Assembly: GCA_905234175.1 (NCBI GenBank)
Contig: CAJOGX010000001.1
Location: 62,001 to 126,000, forward strand
Source of the DNA: an uncultured Selenomonadaceae bacterium
Lineage (GTDB): Bacteria; Bacillota; Negativicutes; Selenomonadales; Selenomonadaceae
Length of the DNA: 64,000 nt
Reading direction: 5' to 3'
The notes beneath the pieces were generated by a model. That model did no database searches, was not told the DNA's origin, and was given only the letters and a program-made list of their open reading frames with translations. The position numbers and the translations under genes are program-made. Every line of letters starts with the position of its first letter. Position 1 is the stretch's first letter. Positions 58,566 to 64,000 of the stretch are shown here, one piece after another.

Positions 58566-58574
58566 TGCTATAAT
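58566..58574 (+). promoter_or_regulatory. Extended -10 promoter of the SpoIVB-like gene
   Basis: TGCTATAAT (58566-58574) is an extended -10 with a perfect hexamer. No convincing -35 is seen. It lies 39 bp before the proposed start. Confidence 0.5.
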
Positions 58575-58613
58575 GCAGTATGAATTTTACTTTCGACGAA
58601 TGGGGTGGTGTTT

Positions 58614-60356
58614 TTGAAATTATTTTTATCGTTCGCGCTGGCGTTCCTTTTTGGAATGAGCTCGGCTTTTGCAATGCCGGAAATAATGCCGCTGGAAAAA
58701 GTTCAGAGCGGAATGAGCGGCGTTGCCTATACTGTCGTCGACCAGTCCGGCGAAATTGAGCCGTTCGACGTGAAAATTATTGGACTTATGGATAACGGGA
58801 AGGGCTCGCCGAAAATGATTATGGCGGAGGCGTCCGGAAGCGTCATTGACAAAACCGGCGGCGTCCTGCAGGGTATGAGCGGCAGCCCCGTTTATATTGA
58901 CGGCAAACTCGTTGGCGCGCTTTCTGCCGGTCTCAAGGAAATGAATCCGCGCACTTTTTTTATCACGCCAATCGAGAGTATGCTGAAAATCTGGGACTTC
59001 CCCGACTTCCAGTCTATAAATTCCTACGTGCAGGTTCCAAAATTCTACGAAGAAACTGCTCCCGAAATTCCGCGCGCTGAAGAAAAATCTGTCATGTTTT
59101 TCAGCGGCTTTGACAGCAAGGGTCTGAAATTTCTCGAACGCGAAATGAAACCGTTCGGCTTTGAAAATTTTTTCGTGGCGGCAAATCCCGACCTCGACAG
59201 CAAAGTTAAAAGCGGCGCGACGATTGAGCCTGGCGCGGCAATGGGCGTGGCGGCGGTCTACGGCGATTTTTTCGTTGGCGCAACCGGCACCGTCACCGCT
59301 GTCGACGGAAATAAAATCCTCGGCTTCGGTCATCCTTTTTCCCACGGCGGCAACGTCAACTTTTTCATGACTGACGCTAAAATTCTCACCTCGGTCAGCG
59401 GCGTCACCGGCAACGGCATGAAAGTTTCCACTGTCGGAAATATTATTGGCAGAATCAATCAGGATCGTCAGGCGGGCGTCGCCGGCGTGCTCGGAAATTT
59501 CCCGTCGGTCGTGCCAATCAACGTCACCATTAACGACGCAACCCTCGGCACAACCGAAACTTACACCGCCAGTATCGCCTACAACGAAAGCCTCCTCCCG
59601 AAACTCGGCGCCGCTATCGCCTACAGCGCGCTAAGCAAAACCGCTGACGAAACCGCTGACGGCACCGTTGCCGTCGACTTCGGAATTAAAACTAACGCCG
59701 TAGCTGACGGGAATCTCGCGCGGAAAAATATGTTCTACAGCCCCGCCGATGTCGGTCAGCAGGCTATCGTTGAACTTCTGCAGGCTTTAACGCTCGTCTG
59801 TTCAAATACCACCACGGAGCCAAATATTTTCGGAATCGATGTGAACATGACGCTCAACCGCGAAAGGCAGACCGCCTCGCTCGTTTCCGCCGTCGCTGAT
59901 AAAAAACACGTCAAGCCTGGCGATACCGTCAACCTTGTCGTCACGCTCCAGCCTTACCGCAAGCCCGAAGAAACGTTAATCGTGCCCTACACCGTTCCGC
60001 TCAACCGCAAGGAAGGGCCGCTCGTTCTTGACCTGCACGGCGGCGCGCTAGTTCCCGTGGCGCAGGTGACCGGCGTCGTTACTCCTTCCGTCGGCTCGCC
60101 GCAAAAAATTCTCGACGACAAAATTAAAGCGCTGCTCCGCACGAACAGAAACAATCAGCTGATAATTGAAATCAGCGCCGCCAGCATTCCTAAAACCGCT
60201 AAGGAACTCAAAGAAAATCTCAAGCGCGCCAAAAAAGCTCAGGCTCGGCTTGCGAAACTCGGCGTCAAGCCCGCCGCCCCCGCCAGCAACAAAGTTGACA
60301 CGGGGTATATAATTGACAACGTAATTCAAGTGACAATCAACGTCGATAAAATTTAG
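58614..60356 (+). CDS. SpoIVB-type S55 serine peptidase-like protein
   Basis: A 580-residue exported protein. A signal peptide (KLFLSFALAFLFGMSSAFA, cleavage after about residue 20) is followed by the S55 peptidase domain. Its hallmark GGVLQGMSGSPVYIDGK (about 84-100) contains the catalytic Ser in GMSGSP, and GFGHPFSHGGNVNFFM near 241 supplies a second conserved block. The PDZ domain of B. subtilis SpoIVB is not evident. SpoIVB activates sigma-K during sporulation, but S55 homologues also occur in non-sporulating Negativicutes. TTG 58614 is chosen for GGGGTGG 5-6 nt upstream. murA follows by 18 nt. Confidence 0.85.
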   Translation: MKLFLSFALAFLFGMSSAFAMPEIMPLEKVQSGMSGVAYTVVDQSGEIEPFDVKIIGLMDNGKGSPKMIMAEASGSVIDKTGGVLQGMSGSPVYIDGKLVGALSAGLKEMNPRTFFITPIESMLKIWDFPDFQSINSYVQVPKFYEETAPEIPRAEEKSVMFFSGFDSKGLKFLEREMKPFGFENFFVAANPDLDSKVKSGATIEPGAAMGVAAVYGDFFVGATGTVTAVDGNKILGFGHPFSHGGNVNFFMTDAKILTSVSGVTGNGMKVSTVGNIIGRINQDRQAGVAGVLGNFPSVVPINVTINDATLGTTETYTASIAYNESLLPKLGAAIAYSALSKTADETADGTVAVDFGIKTNAVADGNLARKNMFYSPADVGQQAIVELLQALTLVCSNTTTEPNIFGIDVNMTLNRERQTASLVSAVADKKHVKPGDTVNLVVTLQPYRKPEETLIVPYTVPLNRKEGPLVLDLHGGALVPVAQVTGVVTPSVGSPQKILDDKIKALLRTNRNNQLIIEISAASIPKTAKELKENLKRAKKAQARLAKLGVKPAAPASNKVDTGYIIDNVIQVTINVDKI

Positions 60357-60374
60357 CCGGAAGGATTGAAGAGT

Positions 60375-61640
60375 TTGGAGAGACTTGTTATACGCGGCGG
60401 AAATAAACTTCAGGGCACGGTCAAAATCAGCGGCGCCAAAAACGCCGTCCTGCCGATTATCGCCGCCACTCTTTTGGGACAGGACAGGGAAACTTGTCTC
60501 GACGAAGTTCCCAACCTTGACGACGTGAAAACTATCAGCGCCGTTTTGAGTACGCTCGGCGTCAAAGTGCGTTACCTGCCAGAAAAACATCAGCTCCACG
60601 TCAACGCGGCGAATATCGAAAATGTCACGGCGCCTTATGATTTGGTTCGGAAAATGCGCGCGTCGTTTTTAATCATGGGACCACTCCTCGCGCGGCACGG
60701 CGAAGCAAAAATTTCTCTGCCTGGCGGCTGCGCTATCGGCACGCGCCCAATCGATTTGCACTTGAAAGGTTTCGCGGCGCTCGGCGCTAAAATCGAAAGC
60801 GGGCACGGCGATATTTCCGCAGTTGCCCCCAACGGACTCAGGGGCGCGCGAATTTATCTTGACTTCCCCAGTGTCGGCGCGACGGAAAATATTTTGATGG
60901 CGGCGTCGATGGCTGACGGGCAGACCATTCTTGAAAATCCTGCGCAGGAGCCGGAAATTGTCGACCTTGCAAACTTTTTGAATATCATGGGCGCAAAAAT
61001 TCGCGGCGCCGGTACCAACGTCATAAAAATCGAGGGCGTCAAAAAACTCGTGGCGCATGACTACACGATTATTCCCGACCGAATCGAGGCGGGCACGTAC
61101 ATGATTGCCGCCGCAATGACGCGCGGAAACGTTTACATTGCCAACGCTATCAGCGAACATCTCAAGCCGGTTATCGCCAAGCTCAAGGAAGCCGGCGTGA
61201 CGGTTGTTGAGGACGTGGACGGCGTTCGCGTTTCCTGCGACAGACGCCCTCGCGCCGTTGACATTAAAACTCTGCCTTACCCTGGCTTTCCGACGGATAT
61301 GCAGGCGCAGTTCATGGCTATGCTGACGATTTCCGAAGGCACGAGCGTCGTTACCGAAACCGTTTTTGAAAATCGTTTCATGCACGTCGACGAGCTCCGG
61401 CGTATGGGCGCGAAAATTAAAATCGACGGGCGGACTTCAATCGTCGAGGGGCAGGAAAAACTTACCGGCTGTCAGGTTAAGGCTACCGACCTTCGCGCGG
61501 GCGCCGCTATCGTGCTTGCCGGTCTCGTGGCGGAGGGCGAAACGCAGATTGGCTACATTCACCACATCGACCGCGGCTACGATAATCTTGTGGAAAAACT
61601 CGTGAACCTTGGCGCCGACATTAAGCGCGTTGATATTTAG
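60375..61640 (+). CDS. murA: UDP-N-acetylglucosamine 1-carboxyvinyltransferase
   Basis: First committed step of peptidoglycan synthesis. The 421-residue EPSP-synthase-fold enzyme begins [20 protein letters not shown], with K22-N23 in AKNAVLP. The catalytic, fosfomycin-target Cys is C119 in [18 protein letters not shown] 60375 gives the usual MurA N-terminus and has AAGG 10 nt upstream. It overlaps the convergent membrane-protein gene by 4 nt. Confidence 0.97.
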   Translation: MERLVIRGGNKLQGTVKISGAKNAVLPIIAATLLGQDRETCLDEVPNLDDVKTISAVLSTLGVKVRYLPEKHQLHVNAANIENVTAPYDLVRKMRASFLIMGPLLARHGEAKISLPGGCAIGTRPIDLHLKGFAALGAKIESGHGDISAVAPNGLRGARIYLDFPSVGATENILMAASMADGQTILENPAQEPEIVDLANFLNIMGAKIRGAGTNVIKIEGVKKLVAHDYTIIPDRIEAGTYMIAAAMTRGNVYIANAISEHLKPVIAKLKEAGVTVVEDVDGVRVSCDRRPRAVDIKTLPYPGFPTDMQAQFMAMLTISEGTSVVTETVFENRFMHVDELRRMGAKIKIDGRTSIVEGQEKLTGCQVKATDLRAGAAIVLAGLVAEGETQIGYIHHIDRGYDNLVEKLVNLGADIKRVDI

Positions 61641-62119
61641 AGCAGGCTTTTGAATTTTTCCAGCGCGGACTGCTTTAAATTTTCTGCGCGGGCTCGGATT
61701 TTTTTACCGAACTGCAAAAATTTCTGCGCGACTTTAGCGAGCTTGATTTTCGTCCACTTGAACGCGAATTTCAGCCGCGCGCGGAGCCTGTTCATTATTT
61801 TCCGAGTGAACGCGAACCACTGCAGGAGCGTCAGGAAAATCGTTGAGACGACCGGCGGTAAAAATCCCGCGTCGACGTACCGCAGCACGAAATAATTTGC
61901 TATCCAGTTCGCCGTTGACGTGACGAAATGCCAGCCCTGCCACAGCACGTAAATTATTTTTTCCCAGCAGATTCCGAGCAGGTTGCCCGCGAAATTCAGC
62001 AGCACGCCGACGATTTGCAGAACTTGCCCCAGTAAAATGCTTATCCAGCCGAAACCGAACATCGGCACGAAAATTATTATCCCCAGCGTTGACGTTATGA
62101 AAATTATTATTTTGCGCAT
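61637..62119 (-). CDS. Small membrane protein of unknown function
   Basis: A 160-residue protein with two or three hydrophobic segments (about 4-22, 26-55, and 85-105) and a strongly basic C-terminal 50 residues. The end is very rich in Lys, Arg and Ala, suggesting a cytoplasmic helix that contacts nucleic acid or acidic lipid heads. No family recognised. Preceded by GGAG 8 nt before the ATG. It follows the clostripain-like gene. Confidence 0.65.
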   Translation of the reverse strand: MRKIIIFITSTLGIIIFVPMFGFGWISILLGQVLQIVGVLLNFAGNLLGICWEKIIYVLWQGWHFVTSTANWIANYFVLRYVDAGFLPPVVSTIFLTLLQWFAFTRKIMNRLRARLKFAFKWTKIKLAKVAQKFLQFGKKIRARAENLKQSALEKFKSLL

Positions 62120-62134
62120 TTATTTTCTCCAGTT

Positions 62135-62168
62135 AAAAATAAAAGCCGGCAGGAAAAATCCCGTCGGC
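62135..62168 (-). terminator. Terminator of the clostripain-like gene
   Basis: Minus strand GCCGACGGGA pairs with TCCTGCCGGC (62145-62168, one mismatch), followed by TTTTATTTTT. It lies directly before the ribosome site of the next gene, so that gene would need its own promoter or read-through. Confidence 0.7.
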
Positions 62169-62192
62169 AATTTTTTTGCGTGCAGTTGATTT

Positions 62193-64000
62193 TTATTCCA
62201 CGCGGGAAGTGTAAATTTTGCCGTCCTTAATCGTGAAGTTGATGAACTCGGACGAAGCGCTTTCGTTATCGGGCGTGATAAACTCGAAGCAGTAAAGGTA
62301 TTCGCCGTCAGCAATCTCCTCGACTTCAAAGCGCGGCCCGTCGCCAATCCTGAACGTTTCGACTGCGACTTCGGTAAAATCTTTGTCGTCGCCGCTGATT
62401 GACATGCCGTAGTGGAGCGTGGTAATTTCGTCGCCCGCCTTGAGCTTAATCAGATTTTTGTCGGACATACCGTGCCCGCTGACGCCGCGCACGCCGAGAA
62501 TTTTGTACGTGGACTTTTTGCGGTCGTAGGCAACTTCGAGATTCGCGCGGGTGCCGTTCAGCTTAATCGGAATGGAATACAGATTGTAATTATCATCGTT
62601 GGCGGTAACTTCGACGTAAACTGGGTGGCCGTCGAGCATTGGCCAGGTGCCGTTAAAGTGGTCGCGGAAAAATCCTTTCTCCCAGTCGAGTTCAATGTTC
62701 GCATCGCTGCCGACGTACAGAATCAAATCGTTTTCCTCGTCGACGTAAGCCAGATTGCAAACGACGTTGGAAAGAATTTCCGTCTGTTCCTTCGTCAGCT
62801 GAACGTAAGCGTTATTCTTGCTGTCGATTTGAATCGGCGTGTTCTCAAGGTCTTCGACGGTGAAAATTTTATTTCTGTCTTCGGGCGAAACGACCGGCTC
62901 CTGAACGATTTCGGTGTTGAGTAAAACTTCGGCGTCAAGGGGAAGTTCGCCGGAAAGCAGGTGGTAATAAAGATATTTATGCGGAAGCGGCGCGGACTTA
63001 ATTTTGGCGTACATGTTGAACATTCCGGCCTGACCGTCGTAAGGATAGAAAGCGGAAAGGCCGGTGCCACGGTCGCGGTAAACGCCGCGCACTTTGTAAA
63101 CCACGGCGTCGCTGATAGCGCTCAGCAGATTGTTGGAGGTTTGCGGAAGGAGCTGCTGGGAACGGCGCGCCAGATCGCCAATGTCGAGCATGTCGAAATA
63201 GCCTTTCTCGCGGGTATTGCCGCCGTAATTTTCCGCGCGCTTAGCGTGACGCCCGAACGTCGAAAAAAACTGGCGGGGGTCTTCGGCGGAAAGTTTGAGC
63301 GCCTCAATTCCGAAATTCTCGTAGGCTTTGCGGAGCGCTGGCATTTTTGAAAGGTCAACGACGGAAAGCGTGGCGGTATCCTCAGTCATGACGGTTTCGC
63401 AGCCGGCGAAGTACGTATCGCAGATAACCTTACCGAACGCGTCGCCGCCCATCGCAGGATTTTTGCCAAGCGCCGTCAGAAGGCCGGTGTACTCCCAGCC
63501 GTTGCCAGGCTCAACTTCCTCGGAAGCGACCATGTAGCGCGAAAGACCGTACAAAGTGTTCGCCATTTCGTAAGTGCCCATGAGGCAGGTGTCGAAGCCT
63601 ACCATTTCAAACGGCGGATTTTCGGGATTGGCGTCGTAGACAGAAACGAAAGCGTCGCGGACTTCGTTGAGGCTGAGCGTGTTATTTGTGCGCTCGTCCT
63701 GGCAAAGACCGAAAACGCTGCCGCCGCCGTGATCCCAGAAAATGAAAACGCGGTGGTCGGCTTCAAAATTAAGTCTGCCGTAGAGCAGAAAGCTGGCTAA
63801 AGTGTCAGAATCGCCCATGTCGCTGTCGGGCATGGTTTCGATTTCGTGCAGGCCGGTCGAGTTGTACAGGAAAAGATTTGTCTGACCGGACTGGACAACG
63901 GCGTTTTGCCAGCGCGTCGTGCCGCCCGCCTGAATCAGCACGCTGACGTTATCGGGAATTTTCGCGTTAATCAGTTCCTGCAGGTCGTGGCTGGCGGAGG
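62193..64000 (-). CDS. Clostripain-like C11 cysteine peptidase, 5' truncated by the window
   Basis: Only the C-terminal 602 codons or so are inside the window; the frame is open to base 64000. The catalytic pair is visible: His in IFWDHGGGSVFG, and Cys in FDTCLMGTYEMANTL about 45 residues later, as in clostripain and PmC11. After the caspase-like core a C-terminal part of about 350 residues, probably beta-rich, follows. Clostripain-family enzymes are usually secreted and self-processed, and cleave after Arg or Lys; signal peptide and maturation site are outside the window. Confidence 0.87.
   Translation of the reverse strand, partial: SASHDLQELINAKIPDNVSVLIQAGGTTRWQNAVVQSGQTNLFLYNSTGLHEIETMPDSDMGDSDTLASFLLYGRLNFEADHRVFIFWDHGGGSVFGLCQDERTNNTLSLNEVRDAFVSVYDANPENPPFEMVGFDTCLMGTYEMANTLYGLSRYMVASEEVEPGNGWEYTGLLTALGKNPAMGGDAFGKVICDTYFAGCETVMTEDTATLSVVDLSKMPALRKAYENFGIEALKLSAEDPRQFFSTFGRHAKRAENYGGNTREKGYFDMLDIGDLARRSQQLLPQTSNNLLSAISDAVVYKVRGVYRDRGTGLSAFYPYDGQAGMFNMYAKIKSAPLPHKYLYYHLLSGELPLDAEVLLNTEIVQEPVVSPEDRNKIFTVEDLENTPIQIDSKNNAYVQLTKEQTEILSNVVCNLAYVDEENDLILYVGSDANIELDWEKGFFRDHFNGTWPMLDGHPVYVEVTANDDNYNLYSIPIKLNGTRANLEVAYDRKKSTYKILGVRGVSGHGMSDKNLIKLKAGDEITTLHYGMSISGDDKDFTEVAVETFRIGDGPRFEVEEIADGEYLYCFEFITPDNESASSEFINFTIKDGKIYTSRVE

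Overview
The window reads as one continuous stretch of a bacterial chromosome with about half G+C. It is almost fully coding and has no rRNA, tRNA, insertion sequence, phage or CRISPR array that I can see. The gene set suggests a Gram-negative-type Firmicute of the class Negativicutes (Selenomonas/Anaerovibrio-like). The Firmicute side is SigA-type rpoD after dnaG, CtsR, DivIVA, SepF, YlmH, RemA, RNase M5, ComF and a SpoIVB-type S55 peptidase. The diderm side is a DUF3084-like gene at the left edge and dTDP-amino-sugar (O-antigen-type) genes inside the cell-division cluster. This assignment is inferred from gene content, not from a database search. GTG and TTG starts are very common and were chosen by Shine-Dalgarno position.

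Layout. 1-2.2 kb: end of a DUF3084-like gene, a YqgF/RuvC-like nuclease, and gdhA. 2.2-6.9 kb (minus): ArsB/NhaD-type permease, small protein, glnS, HD-domain protein, ctsR. 7.0-10.3 kb (plus): dnaG-rpoD. 10.4-26.9 kb (minus): about 21 tightly packed genes. In transcription order these are hisH-hisA-hisF, an antitoxin/Doc pair, hisIE, a polysaccharide deacetylase, yggS(ylmE)-sepF, a glycosyltransferase with fdtA/fdtB-like amino-sugar genes, ylmH-divIVA-lspA-rluD, a PhoU-like/Pit phosphate transporter, murI, cobA-hemD and hemB. 27.1-31.6 kb (plus): a manA-ROK fusion, comF, hypA, a pseudogene remnant, a coiled-coil protein and a UbiA prenyltransferase. 31.5-36 kb (plus): a candidate small RNA, then 1-phosphofructokinase, a fructose EIIAB, a secreted protein and EIIABC.

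36.1-46.8 kb is mixed: a MalY/PatB-type aminotransferase and mtlD (divergent); a three-gene minus-strand operon encoding a GrpE-like protein, a divergent Hsp70 and a large helical protein; galU; a low-molecular-weight phosphatase; a membrane-anchored protein; and an HPr-like protein in which the phosphorylatable histidine is a cysteine. 47-54 kb (plus): FlhB C-terminal domain protein, MetH activation domain protein, dapF, remA, gmk, rpoZ, coaBC, then ydcF-like, dNMP kinase, rnmV and rsmA. 54-64 kb: flavoprotein, korDABC, a membrane-anchored protein, SpoIVB-like S55 peptidase, murA, a membrane protein and a clostripain-like protease cut by the window edge.

Two things stand out as possibly undescribed. 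First, a structured intergenic element of about 105 bp occurs four times, each time between convergent genes and each time 7-10 nt after a stop codon. It folds into three stems with compensatory changes between copies and looks like a bidirectional terminator cassette. Second, the Hsp70 operon looks like a dedicated chaperone machine with its own exchange factor and a novel helical partner.
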